In this document: positions 42,599 through 52,279 of the stretch, in pieces | Numbering within the stretch: position 1 is the stretch's first letter | Layout of the letters: the number at the start of each line of letters is the position of its first letter | Origin: Oscillatoria nigro-viridis PCC 7112 | Lineage (GTDB): Bacteria > Cyanobacteriota > Cyanobacteriia > Cyanobacteriales > Microcoleaceae | DNA: 64,000 nt | Assembly (NCBI RefSeq): GCF_000317475.1 | Contig: NC_019729.1 | Span: 696,501-760,500 of the forward strand | Reading direction: 5' to 3' | Notes under the pieces: model-generated | Databases searched by the model: none | What the model was told of the DNA's origin: nothing | What the model saw: only the letters and a program-made list of their open reading frames with translations | Program-made: the position numbers and the translations under genes

Positions 42599-45500
42599 CT
42601 ACTCACTAATCGCCACTCGATCGCGCCCGCCAGACTTAGCTCGATACAGTGCCTTATCCGCAGCTTCAATCAACATTTTCGGGGAATTTTGACTTGGTGA
42701 AACTGCCGCAACTCCCAAGCTGAGAGTCACAGAATCACTGACAACAGACTTGATGTGGGGAATTGCCAAAGCTTTGACGCGGCTGCGGATGCTCTCAGCA
42801 ACCGCCTGTGCAGCCACGATATCCGTATTTGGCAAAATTACCCCAAATTCCTCGCCACCGTACCTAGCAGCCAAATAGAGGCGTTCTGCGGGTGCGTTTG
42901 TGCAAGCATCCCCGATCGCCCGCGCCACTTGCTGCAAACAAGCATCCCCGGCTTGGTGGCCGTAATTGTCGTTGTAAAGTTTAAAACAGTCAATGTCGCA
43001 CATAATCAAAGATAGCGGTTCCGAAGAGCTCGATCGCTCCCATTCCCGGTTGATCACCTCGTCAAATCGGCGGCGGTTAGCTAGCTGAGTCAGGCTGTCC
43101 AAATTCGCCAACCCGTCCAACCGCTGGTTGGCAGCAGCTAGCTGCTGGTAAACTAAAGATTGTTCGATCGCGATCGCCACTTGAGTACCCAACTGACTCA
43201 GCAAATCCATATCAAATTGCTGCCACTGGCGGGGTGCCGAACAGTGGTGGGCAATCAGCAAACCCCACAACTTCGGCACTTGACAAGAACCGTTACCTTC
43301 CCGAGGTTCTATTCCCTGCTGGACAATCGGCACTACCAAATTTGCCTTCACCTGACACCCCGCCAAAAAATTCATGTGACACTCGGTCAAATTAGAAGCA
43401 TGAATATCCTCGATGGCGCGAATGCGACCCTTTAAATACTGTCCGATGTAAGTATTGGCAAAACAGCAATCGTCAATTCCCATCCCCTTGAGTGGCATCC
43501 ATCCTTCTCCAACCGACTCCACCACCACATCTCCGTTCCAGTCGGGTCGGAAGCGGAAAACCAGCACGCGATCGGTTGCCAAAAACTCCCGCACTTCCGC
43601 TACTGTAGTGTTGAGAATATCTTGGATATCCAGAGAAGAACGGATGCGCGATTGAATCTGCGCGATCAGGCGTTCCCGTTCTATTTGTTGCCGCAGCGCG
43701 ACTTGGGCTTGCTTGCTTTTAGTAATGTCCCGACCTTCCGGCAGCAACAATACTATTTTGCCCGTTTCATCCGCGACCGGTTTGAGAGAAAAATCAACAG
43801 TTGCCGTCCGATTTACACCTTGAACTTCGACTTCATAGCGGACAAATTCACCTTTTGCCGATCGAGAAATCGCCTCTTGCAACTGTTCCTGAACTTCCTC
43901 AGAATCTCCCCACCAAGGCAACCGCCAAAACGGTTTATTGGCCACATCCCGTAGCTTAATTCCCGCAAAATCCAGAGAAGTTTGGTTAGCTTCCAGCAGA
44001 GTGCCGTCCGGTTTCAATAAGCTCACAAATTGGAAAGAAGAATCAAAAATTGCCCGAAAGCGCCTTTGAGAATCTCCCAACATTGCCGTCACCTTTTCGC
44101 GGGAGGTAATATCGCGGAAGCGCCACACCCTGCCAATAATATTTTGTCCGACTCGAATCGGCTGCGTGTAGCGCTCAAAAGTGCGGCCGTCTTTAAATTC
44201 TAGAAGATCGCAGCCTTCCGACTCCGCATCCCTATAAAATTCTTTAACTCTCTGCAAAAAAGCTCTCGGATCTTTCACTTGCTTAGTGAGAAATGCCAGC
44301 CGCACCGTTCTATCCATTGAGTTTCTAACTTCTTCATAAATTCCCCACATTTGAACTAACTTTTCGTTATAACTAATCATTTCTCCGGCGGTAGTAACGG
44401 CGAGAATGCCGTCTGCCGTTGCTTCTAAGGTAGCGTGCAGCAGAGACCGCGATCGCTCTAATTCTGCTGCGGTCAATTTGCGTTCCGTGAGGTCTCGGAC
44501 TGCTTTTACCTGGACTAAACGACCTTCCCAAAAAACGAATTTGCTGCGAACGTCAGCAGGAAAAGCAGTTCCATCTCGCCTGAGAAAAATAGTTTCACAG
44601 ACTGTATTGCTGGCTGCCGAAATCATTTGCGGCGCCTGTTTGTATGATTTCGGCGACAGTAGTTCCAGCAAGCTCATTCCCGCCATTTCCGCAGGTTCGT
44701 AACCGAAAAGTTGGGCAAAATTGCTGCTGACGCTCAAAATTGTCTCGCGGTCAGCCACGGCAACTGCTTCAAAATAAGCTTCGCATTCGAGCAAGTGCGC
44801 TGCTGAGTAGCTGGTGCCATTTGCGCCGGAAGAATAGCTGTTGTTAATTAACTGTTGCAATTGCGTATTTGCCGAGTACAAAGCGGTCATGGCTTGCCTG
44901 TACATAGCAGTACGTTTTTCGACTTTTTGTGTGAGGCGATCGCGATATTCTCGCAGTTCTTTTTCGACTCTAATTAAATCAGTAATATCTACGGCAAACA
45001 CGATTACACCAGCGACTTTACCTGTTTCGTCGCGGTAAGGTATTTTATCTGTCCGCACCCAGCATTTTTGACCCGAAACTGTTGGTAGCAGTTCGACTTG
45101 CCCCTGCTTGGGAACGCCGGAATTGATTACTTCCAAATCTTCTAAATAATATTGCTCTGCTTCGTCTGGATAGATTTCATAAAAAGATTTACCTTCTAAT
45201 TGAGCTGCGGGCAAACCTCTCGATGCAGCGGCGGCTTGATTAATTCGCAGCAGGCGACTTTCGGTATCTTTGAGCCAAATCATCGCCGGCACGGAATCAA
45301 AAATAATTTGTTGTTCTTGTTGCTGCAGGCGTAGTTCGGCTTCTGCTTGTTTTCTTTTAATTATTTCTTTTTGCAGTTTTTGGTTAGCTTTTTTGAGTTC
45401 AGCAGTGCGTCTTTCTACTCTTTCTTCTAGTTGATCGTAGTATTGGGTCAGCAAGTTTTGCTGCTGTTCGTGCCGCAGTGCTTCTAATTTTAACTTTTCG

Positions 45501-46552
45501 CTAGCTGACAAACTTGAGGATACAAAATCTGCTAATATTTGGGTAAATTCGTGTTCTTCTTCCGTCCAATCACCGTCGGAACCCTGGCGTTCGGCGCTGA
45601 CTATTCCCAACCTTTGACCTGCTAGCACAATCGGTACGTTTAACAGGGAAGTCGTGCCCCGATCGAGCAAATAAAGACTGACAAGTTCTCGTGTTCTCGG
45701 GTCATTTTCTGCTGCCACAGTAGCGATCGCACTTGCAGATTTTAAAGCTTGAAAATATGCCGGACAGTCGGCTGCTGTGATGATTATTTGTACGGAATGG
45801 AGTTTAGTATTTTGTTCGTAAAGGTCGATGCAGTGAAGCTGCGTTTTGTCTTCGCCATACAGCCAAATACTGGCTCGATCGCAGTTGACAATACTGACAG
45901 CGGTTTCTGTTACTTCGCGGATGAAGTCTTCTATATTGTTGCGTTCTTTAAGTTGACTTTTGGCTAATTTTGCGATCGCTAAAGTTGGACTGCGCCAATT
46001 TCCTCTCTGGTGGGGCGACCGGGGTGACTGCGAAGCAGCCTTAATTTCTTCGCAAACTAACAGTACAGCCGGCCGTTGGAAATTCGCAATTGAGCGACCA
46101 TTGGTATTTTCCTCTATTTTCCAATTTACCGCAGGCATTGGGCGCGCGGTTGCTTTTACCCTAATAATCCTGCCGTCTTTGCAAGTTAAGCAGCCTTCCC
46201 AACAAGCAATTTTTGGAGTTGGCGTACCGTTTTCCGGCTGGGCTAATCGGGCAAATTCTGCCTGCATTTTCCCTTGCTCTTGGCAGTAAAATATGTTAAA
46301 AATTGAATGACAAATTAATTCCTGCGATTTGTAGGCGAGGCGAGACGCGCCGAATTGATTGAGCGAAAAAACTCTTCCCAAAGCGTCTAGAACGAAGTAA
46401 ATGCCCGGAAAATTCTCGTAGAGAGTTTCATACCAATCTTGTTCGACTTGTTGGCTGCACGAAAGTTTTGCTGTCGCGAACTCGCCGTCCGTGTCGCTCA
46501 AGTGAGAATAGTTAGTTTCGGGGTTGCTTGAATGACTTTTTTTAGCAAACAC
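42599..46552 (-). CDS. Multi-PAS/GAF diguanylate cyclase (GGDEF)
   Basis: 1317 aa, start GTG at 46552-46550. Order: PAS (about 40-165), GAF (about 200-350), coiled coil (about 360-410), PAS (415-530), PAS (585-695), PAS (695-815), PAS (815-945), a phytochrome-like GAF (about 955-1130), then GGDEF (about 1150-1317). The active-site loop is RYGGEEFGVILP, a functional variant, so it should make c-di-GMP. The RxxD inhibitory site is absent (RLYL stands nine residues before GGEEF), so product feedback may be missing. In the second GAF I see no Cys-His pair that would clearly mark a bilin site, so light sensing is uncertain. There is no membrane segment and no EAL domain. Confidence 0.92.
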   Translation of the reverse strand: MFAKKSHSSNPETNYSHLSDTDGEFATAKLSCSQQVEQDWYETLYENFPGIYFVLDALGRVFSLNQFGASRLAYKSQELICHSIFNIFYCQEQGKMQAEFARLAQPENGTPTPKIACWEGCLTCKDGRIIRVKATARPMPAVNWKIEENTNGRSIANFQRPAVLLVCEEIKAASQSPRSPHQRGNWRSPTLAIAKLAKSQLKERNNIEDFIREVTETAVSIVNCDRASIWLYGEDKTQLHCIDLYEQNTKLHSVQIIITAADCPAYFQALKSASAIATVAAENDPRTRELVSLYLLDRGTTSLLNVPIVLAGQRLGIVSAERQGSDGDWTEEEHEFTQILADFVSSSLSASEKLKLEALRHEQQQNLLTQYYDQLEERVERRTAELKKANQKLQKEIIKRKQAEAELRLQQQEQQIIFDSVPAMIWLKDTESRLLRINQAAAASRGLPAAQLEGKSFYEIYPDEAEQYYLEDLEVINSGVPKQGQVELLPTVSGQKCWVRTDKIPYRDETGKVAGVIVFAVDITDLIRVEKELREYRDRLTQKVEKRTAMYRQAMTALYSANTQLQQLINNSYSSGANGTSYSAAHLLECEAYFEAVAVADRETILSVSSNFAQLFGYEPAEMAGMSLLELLSPKSYKQAPQMISAASNTVCETIFLRRDGTAFPADVRSKFVFWEGRLVQVKAVRDLTERKLTAAELERSRSLLHATLEATADGILAVTTAGEMISYNEKLVQMWGIYEEVRNSMDRTVRLAFLTKQVKDPRAFLQRVKEFYRDAESEGCDLLEFKDGRTFERYTQPIRVGQNIIGRVWRFRDITSREKVTAMLGDSQRRFRAIFDSSFQFVSLLKPDGTLLEANQTSLDFAGIKLRDVANKPFWRLPWWGDSEEVQEQLQEAISRSAKGEFVRYEVEVQGVNRTATVDFSLKPVADETGKIVLLLPEGRDITKSKQAQVALRQQIERERLIAQIQSRIRSSLDIQDILNTTVAEVREFLATDRVLVFRFRPDWNGDVVVESVGEGWMPLKGMGIDDCCFANTYIGQYLKGRIRAIEDIHASNLTECHMNFLAGCQVKANLVVPIVQQGIEPREGNGSCQVPKLWGLLIAHHCSAPRQWQQFDMDLLSQLGTQVAIAIEQSLVYQQLAAANQRLDGLANLDSLTQLANRRRFDEVINREWERSSSSEPLSLIMCDIDCFKLYNDNYGHQAGDACLQQVARAIGDACTNAPAERLYLAARYGGEEFGVILPNTDIVAAQAVAESIRSRVKALAIPHIKSVVSDSVTLSLGVAAVSPSQNSPKMLIEAADKALYRAKSGGRDRVAISE

Positions 46553-46848
46553 TTTTAGCTTAACTCGACTGTAATTAATTTTACCTTCTGGAATTTAACT
46601 TTTTTGTGAAACTAAATTAAACCTGTTGTTTGAAAAAAGTTACAAGTTGTAACAAAAATGCCACTTGTCCAGCGTGCTGGTTTTCACTTCCCCATCCAAC
46701 CACTGTGTTTGTTTGTAGCTGGTACACGGTTTGCCGACAATATTTCCCGCTAGTTGCAATGCCAGCAGGTTTAGCTGCAATTACCCAGTCTGTACTTTTA
46801 GCATCCTAGACAATAAAAAAAACCTGAAATCAATGGTTTTAAGTATAT
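46553..46848. promoter_or_regulatory. Divergent intergenic region, GGDEF gene and permease
   Basis: About 300 bases between divergent genes, AT-rich near both starts. Short frames here are not supported. No operator, repeat or RNA structure is recognised. Confidence 0.35.
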
Positions 46849-48036
46849 ATGATAACACTCAAATACCTAGTATTGGGACTGACCTACTTCGGATTCGGTT
46901 TGGGATATTTGCCGGGGCTGCGGATGAACAGGGCAGCGATTGCAATTATGGGGTCAGCTTTTGTGGTGGCTTTGGGGATACTCGACCTGAAAACTGCTTG
47001 GGAGGCGATCGACCCCAATACGATCGTTTTTTTGCTGGGAATGATGGTCGTTAATTCCGCTTTGGGAGCATCGGGTTTTTTTCAACTCGCTTTGGAGTTT
47101 TTAACTCGCTTTACTCGTTCTCCTTTCGGCATTATGGTGGCCGTTACTTTTGGCAGCGGCATTCTATCGGCATTTTTTCTTAACGACACTACTGCTATTT
47201 TGCTGGCCCCTTTAATACTGAGTCTGACTCGCTCTTTGTCTCTCAATCCTATCCCTTATCTTTTGGCTTTAGCCGGAGGTACTAATTTAGGTTCGGTGGC
47301 GACTGTCAGTGGGAATCCGCAAAATATTCTCGTCGGTTCTTTTTCGGGAATTAGTTATTTAGAATTTGCCGGCTCTCTCGCCCCAGTCGCTTTAATTTGT
47401 TTGCTGGTTCAAGTAGCTTGGCTGTGGTTGCTTTATCCAGAAGTGCGTTCTTGCAAATCTTTGCCGGAGGTTCCCCAAGTCCGCTATCGATTGTTCAAGC
47501 CTTTACTGGCAAAAAGTTTGTGGGTGACAGCAGGACTTTTGGTAGCTTTTTTAGCGGGTGCACCTTTAGCAGAATCTGCCTGGATAGCTGCCAGTGTATT
47601 GTTAATTACTAGGCGCGTCAAGTCCGATCGCATTTTGCAAGGCGTTGACTGGAATTTGCTAGTAATGTTTGCGGGATTGTTTGTGGTGACTAAAGCAACT
47701 CAACAACTGGGTTTGTTGGACAATTTAACTAATTTGACGGGTACGCCGCTGAGTTTGTTGGGAGTAACGGTAATTCTTTCTAACTTAATTTCTAACGTAC
47801 CCGCAGTGTTAGTTCTGCAATCGGTGATTGTCAAAACAGATACGCAAGCTTGGCTGTTGTTGGCGGCGGGTTCTACCCTGGCGGGGAATTTAACTTTGTT
47901 GGGTTCTGTGGCTAATTTAATTGTAGCTGAAGTTGCAGGAAAATCAGGCGATTTGCTGACTTTTAAAGAACATTTGCGGTTCGGGCTGCCGCTGACTTTC
48001 GTTACTTTGGGAATAGCTTATTTTTGGCTGTACTAA
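46849..48036 (+). CDS. Anion permease of the ArsB/NhaD/SLC13 superfamily
   Basis: 395 aa with about 10-11 membrane helices. Motifs: FLLGMMVVNSALGASGFFQL, FLNDTTAILLAPLILSLTRS, LALAGGTNLGSVATVSGNPQ with the NPQN turn, and at the C-terminal half VILSNLISNVPAVLVLQ and LAGNLTLLGSVANLIVAE. The two re-entrant NxxS/TGNPQN and LLGSVANLI hairpins are the ion-transporter fold signature. The substrate (arsenite, sulfate, dicarboxylate or Na+/H+) is unclear; there is no ars gene nearby. Confidence 0.85.
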   Translation: MITLKYLVLGLTYFGFGLGYLPGLRMNRAAIAIMGSAFVVALGILDLKTAWEAIDPNTIVFLLGMMVVNSALGASGFFQLALEFLTRFTRSPFGIMVAVTFGSGILSAFFLNDTTAILLAPLILSLTRSLSLNPIPYLLALAGGTNLGSVATVSGNPQNILVGSFSGISYLEFAGSLAPVALICLLVQVAWLWLLYPEVRSCKSLPEVPQVRYRLFKPLLAKSLWVTAGLLVAFLAGAPLAESAWIAASVLLITRRVKSDRILQGVDWNLLVMFAGLFVVTKATQQLGLLDNLTNLTGTPLSLLGVTVILSNLISNVPAVLVLQSVIVKTDTQAWLLLAAGSTLAGNLTLLGSVANLIVAEVAGKSGDLLTFKEHLRFGLPLTFVTLGIAYFWLY

Positions 48037-48245
48037 AAGGCTATAATTATTGCACCATCGTGCTCGTACAATTAAATTTTAGCTTTGGGATTTTACCTGT
48101 GCCAACTGATTTTTTTTCCATGAACCGCAGAAATTCACAGGCGGGACGCCTGTTCCACAGAGGGTGGAGAGGGGAGATGAGAAGAGAATAAATGAAAGGG
48201 AAAGATGTAGGTTTACAGCCGAGTCCAGATTTCGGTATAAAGTCT

Positions 48246-51200
48246 TTAGGTGTCTGTTTTGGGGACAACTGCAAAACTCGCGATTTTCCAAGGCTCTATC
48301 TTAAATCCTCGTCCTTCGGGCAACTTTTCAGACAAATTGGCAGGCCGTTCTAACAAATCTACTGGCTCTACAATTTCTAATCCCAAGTCACTGTTGAATT
48401 CTAGCACAGTCTCCTTCCCCTCGGATTCGCAACACCGCAAAATCCACACGTTAGAATCGTCTTCCGACTGTTTGAAAGCCATCAAAACTAAATTGTCGGC
48501 CGACAAATCCAAGAATTTACCAACAGCAGGTAAACTCTTGTTTCGATTTTCTCCCAACTGCGGCAACACCTTTACTAGCAGCGGCAAATTCAACTCGCAG
48601 CCGCGCCTAACTGTGCCGGCCTCTTGCCAATTTCCGCTGTGGGGATACACTGCACAAGTAAATTCGGAAACTCCTACATCTGCTTGTCCATCCGGCCAAG
48701 TCGAACCCCGAAGCAAAGTCAGCCGAATTCGATTCGGTTGAAGGTCGCAACCGTATTTGCAATCGTTGAGCAAACTCACTCCAAAACCGTCATTGCTGAT
48801 ATCAGTCCAGCGCAAAATCGGCACTTCCCATTTGGCTTTTTCGGCGGGTGTTTGCGGCTTGGTTGTGCGTGCGATCGCACCGCCGGGAATTTCGCAAGTT
48901 GCCAAATCTGCTTCTACATTTAACCCAAAGGCTGCTTTTACTAAAACGTGCTTTTCCTGCCAATCTACAACTGTCTTGATTTTCAGCAGCGGCGAACCTA
49001 TTTCTACTATATAATCTTGGCAAAACTCCGATTTGCCAATTTGTCGGACTACCCGCAAACTCTGCCGTATTTCTCCCTGTGCTATCCAGGAAATATCTTT
49101 CAGTATCGGCGCTGGTAGTTGATGTTTTTCATAATTTGGATCGATGTTCCAAGCATCCCAATATTGACCGCTGTCTTGAAATGCTTGCAGTTGATTGCCG
49201 CCTGCTGCATTCAGGACTTCTCGGTTATTTACTTTATCCCAAATGCTGGATAAATTGCCACTTTGGCCGTCTACTGTTGCCCGAATAAATTCATTTTCTA
49301 CAACCATTTGTGCGGCTGCAAAATGCGTTTCTTGACAAGGTGTGTTTTTTTGTGCTATACCGTATGTAAGTTGTGATAACTCTGTCTTTTTTTCGGTTTC
49401 TGGACTTGCGGACGCATTATCTACAGTTTGAGCGTCTTCGCGACACAGCCAAAACACCCGGTAGCCAACGGCGGGGAGATGATTTGCCCAGAATAACAGT
49501 GTAGATTGCGATTGCGGTCGATCGCCCCTGACAATCTGCGACACCAATCGCCGTCGGGAAAAATCGTAAATTTGCCAAGCTGAATCAGCGGCATCGGGAA
49601 GCGGTACGGCGACAACTTCAGAGCGCGACCAATTGAGAGTATTGAAAATCAAAATCGGTTGAGCGTCGGGCGCCGGAGGATTCGGCAGAGAAATTTGAGC
49701 CGAGATGGCATCCAAAGATTTTAGCAGGATTTCGCGACAAGCGCGATCGACCTCCGCAAAGGCTAGATTAGCATCCGTGTAAACTTGGGCGATCGCAGAA
49801 CCGGGCAAAATATCGTGAAACTGGTTAAACAAAATTTGTTTCCAAGCAGATTCTAACTCGGATTTCGGATAAACCGCACCAGTACAAATCGTGGCCAGCG
49901 AAGACAGCAACTCCGCTTGGTAGAGCAATTCTTCGCAGCGGCGGTTTTGGCGTTTTTGGTCGGCGCGAGTCGTGTAGCAACCCCGGTGGAATTCTAAATA
50001 AAGTTCGTCTTTCCAAATCGGGAGAGTGCGGGGAATAGTTTTGAGTTGCGAGATGGGAGAATTTGCATCCGAAATTGCCGACAAGTTTGAAAATTCTCGC
50101 GCCCGCAAATTCTCCTGATTGTCCGATTCTGGAACATCGCTTTCTGGCCTAGTTGTCGCAACTTCCGGCAAAAACTGACTCTCAATCAAAGACAAATAAT
50201 CAACCGCTTTCGCAAACTCCAACTTCGGGAAAAAAGGCGACATTTTCCAGCGTTTCGCCACCTCCAACATATCACGAGTTGGGCCGCCGCCGTGGTCGCC
50301 AACTCCAGGCAACCAAAGAGCATCTTGCAAACCAGTCTTAACTTGCCAGTCAAAAGCATAACTTGCCATTTTCACAGCTTCTATGCTTTCACCAATTGGA
50401 GCAGACATCATGCTAAATATTTTAGTACCGTCCAACCCTTCCCACCAAAACACACCGTGCGGAAATTCCGTTGTATCGTTCCACCGCAACTTTTGCGTCA
50501 CAAAATAATCAACTCCGCCTTGCCGCAAAATCTGAGGTAATTGCCACCCAAAACCGAAAGTATCCGGTAGCCAAGCCACCCGCATCAATTCCCCAAAATT
50601 TTCTTTTGCATAACGCTGTCCGTAAAAAACTTGCCGCACCATTGATTCAGCGGAAATCAAGTTTAAATCCGGTTCTAACCACATCCCGCCGACAACTTCC
50701 CAACATCCGACAGCCACCTGTTTTTTAATCGCAGCAAATAAGTCCGGCCGATGTTGTTCCATCCAAGCATAAAGCGCCGGAGTAGAATGACAGAAAATCA
50801 AATCGGGAAACTCCGATTGCAATTTCAATACCGACTCAAAAGTTCGCTTTGCCGCTTCCCAAGTTTCCGGGACAGGCCACAGCCAAGCTAAGTCTAAATG
50901 AGCGTGACCCACCAAATAGATTTTACCTGTATATATAGATGTCAGCTCACCACTTTCTCCTATATATATAGATGTAGCATTGCCATTTTCTCCAACCTCC
51001 GAAACTTCCTCTCTTCTTCCTCCCTCTGCGGCCTCTGCGGCCTCTGCGGTTCCCTCATCTAAATCCCCAGAAAAATATCTCCGATCGCCACTTTCTCCTA
51101 TATATATAGATGTAGCGTTACTATTTTCTCCAACCTGCGAAACTTCCTCTCTTCTTCCTCCCTCTGCGGCCTCTGCGGCCTCTGCGGTTCCCTCATCTAA

Positions 51201-52097
51201 ATCCCCAGAAAAATATCTCCGATCGCCACTTTCTCCTATATATATAGATGTAGCATTGCTATTTTCTCCAACCTCCGAAACTTCCTCTCTTCTTCCTCCC
51301 TCTGCGGCCTCTGCGCCCTCTGCGGTTCCCTCATCTAAATCCCCAGAAAAAGCCCGCAGATATCCCAGTAAATTGTGCCGCAAAACCGACAGCGAGCGAT
51401 CGAACTTTTCGCGATCGCGCACCGCCGACCAATCGATCGAACCAAGCGCCAAATCAATCTCAGATTTCAGCAATTCCCCCTTGACAAACATGGGGTTATT
51501 TGCTATTATTTCGGTGGAGAGGTATTGGGAATTTATAAAATCTAAATTTAGAGTTAGCGAATTTTGCAAAATCTCTAATTCGGCAGCTACAAAACCCGGA
51601 TCGAAACAAGAAGAGTCAGCAGCTTCATACAAACAAATCGATCGCACTAAAGCACCGCTATCGTGACCCGGACTTACCAACCGCAAAATTACTAAAAATT
51701 CATCTCCAGGATTAGCCGACGAACTCAACAAAACTCGATCGGCAAAATCAAATAAATCTCCCCGTCCGACTAACTCGCCGTTCACAAAAATTTGAGCATC
51801 TTCTGCCCACCAAGTCAAGCCCAGCAGCAACCGCAAACCAACCACAGGATAGCCGTGCAAATTGTCAGGAATTACAAATTGCTGGCCCAGATACAAAACT
51901 TGCTTCCCCGACGGCCAAGCAATATGTCCTTTGCCGTTAAGTTCGGCAACAGGCCCGTTACAAATATTTACCGAAGAGACAGCAGAGTCAGAATCGCAGT
52001 ACCTCCAACCAGACTGAACCTCCACTTGACTGAGGCGGCGCAACTTTTCGACAGTGGCAAAAATATTGTTGCTAGCAGGTGACACAGAAGCGCTCAT
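48246..52097 (-). CDS. GH38 alpha-mannosidase with in-frame repeat insertion
   Basis: 1283 aa. The N-terminal beta domain (about 1-245) is followed by an insertion (about 245-387), the GH38 catalytic domain (about 390-720; VGHAHLDLAWLWPVPETWE with zinc ligands, nucleophile Asp in VAWLPDTFGFGWQLPQIL) and the C-terminal beta domains (about 780-1283). It should cleave terminal alpha-mannosides. The insertion holds three tandem copies of a 46-residue unit (SGDLDEGTAEAAEAAEGGRR and ATSIYIGESGDRRYFSGD segments), encoded by 138-bp DNA repeats and ending right before the catalytic domain. Catalytic motifs are intact, so activity is plausible. The stop codon lies 210 bp from that of the convergent permease gene. 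Confidence 0.92.
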   Translation of the reverse strand: MSASVSPASNNIFATVEKLRRLSQVEVQSGWRYCDSDSAVSSVNICNGPVAELNGKGHIAWPSGKQVLYLGQQFVIPDNLHGYPVVGLRLLLGLTWWAEDAQIFVNGELVGRGDLFDFADRVLLSSSANPGDEFLVILRLVSPGHDSGALVRSICLYEAADSSCFDPGFVAAELEILQNSLTLNLDFINSQYLSTEIIANNPMFVKGELLKSEIDLALGSIDWSAVRDREKFDRSLSVLRHNLLGYLRAFSGDLDEGTAEGAEAAEGGRREEVSEVGENSNATSIYIGESGDRRYFSGDLDEGTAEAAEAAEGGRREEVSQVGENSNATSIYIGESGDRRYFSGDLDEGTAEAAEAAEGGRREEVSEVGENGNATSIYIGESGELTSIYTGKIYLVGHAHLDLAWLWPVPETWEAAKRTFESVLKLQSEFPDLIFCHSTPALYAWMEQHRPDLFAAIKKQVAVGCWEVVGGMWLEPDLNLISAESMVRQVFYGQRYAKENFGELMRVAWLPDTFGFGWQLPQILRQGGVDYFVTQKLRWNDTTEFPHGVFWWEGLDGTKIFSMMSAPIGESIEAVKMASYAFDWQVKTGLQDALWLPGVGDHGGGPTRDMLEVAKRWKMSPFFPKLEFAKAVDYLSLIESQFLPEVATTRPESDVPESDNQENLRAREFSNLSAISDANSPISQLKTIPRTLPIWKDELYLEFHRGCYTTRADQKRQNRRCEELLYQAELLSSLATICTGAVYPKSELESAWKQILFNQFHDILPGSAIAQVYTDANLAFAEVDRACREILLKSLDAISAQISLPNPPAPDAQPILIFNTLNWSRSEVVAVPLPDAADSAWQIYDFSRRRLVSQIVRGDRPQSQSTLLFWANHLPAVGYRVFWLCREDAQTVDNASASPETEKKTELSQLTYGIAQKNTPCQETHFAAAQMVVENEFIRATVDGQSGNLSSIWDKVNNREVLNAAGGNQLQAFQDSGQYWDAWNIDPNYEKHQLPAPILKDISWIAQGEIRQSLRVVRQIGKSEFCQDYIVEIGSPLLKIKTVVDWQEKHVLVKAAFGLNVEADLATCEIPGGAIARTTKPQTPAEKAKWEVPILRWTDISNDGFGVSLLNDCKYGCDLQPNRIRLTLLRGSTWPDGQADVGVSEFTCAVYPHSGNWQEAGTVRRGCELNLPLLVKVLPQLGENRNKSLPAVGKFLDLSADNLVLMAFKQSEDDSNVWILRCCESEGKETVLEFNSDLGLEIVEPVDLLERPANLSEKLPEGRGFKIEPWKIASFAVVPKTDT
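50961..51374 (-). repeat. Three 138-bp tandem repeats inside the alpha-mannosidase gene
   Basis: Copies start at 50961, 51099 and 51237 (each marked by TATATATATAGATGTAGC) and are nearly identical. Each includes the AACCGCAGAGGCCGCAGAGG element followed by GGAAGAAGAGAGGAAG, the same sequence as the intergenic inverted repeat at 37832. 138 is a multiple of three, so the frame is kept (46 residues per unit). Confidence 0.92.
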
Positions 52098-52279
52098 ATT
52101 TGGCTAAAATAAAACTTGTGTATTAATCAAAAATCGGATTGAACCGCCCCGACGCCAAGGACGCGAAGAAATAAAGGTTTCAGAGGGTTTGAAGCGGAGA
52201 TTAAGATCTCGCTTTGATTTTACAGCAATATTCAGCAATTCCGGCGCGAATCAAAAATCTGAATTCAATAATTAAACTT

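Noticed and set aside
46731..47054. 107-codon frame overlapping the permease start
   Set aside because: It overlaps the well-supported permease in another frame and has no protein-like pattern.
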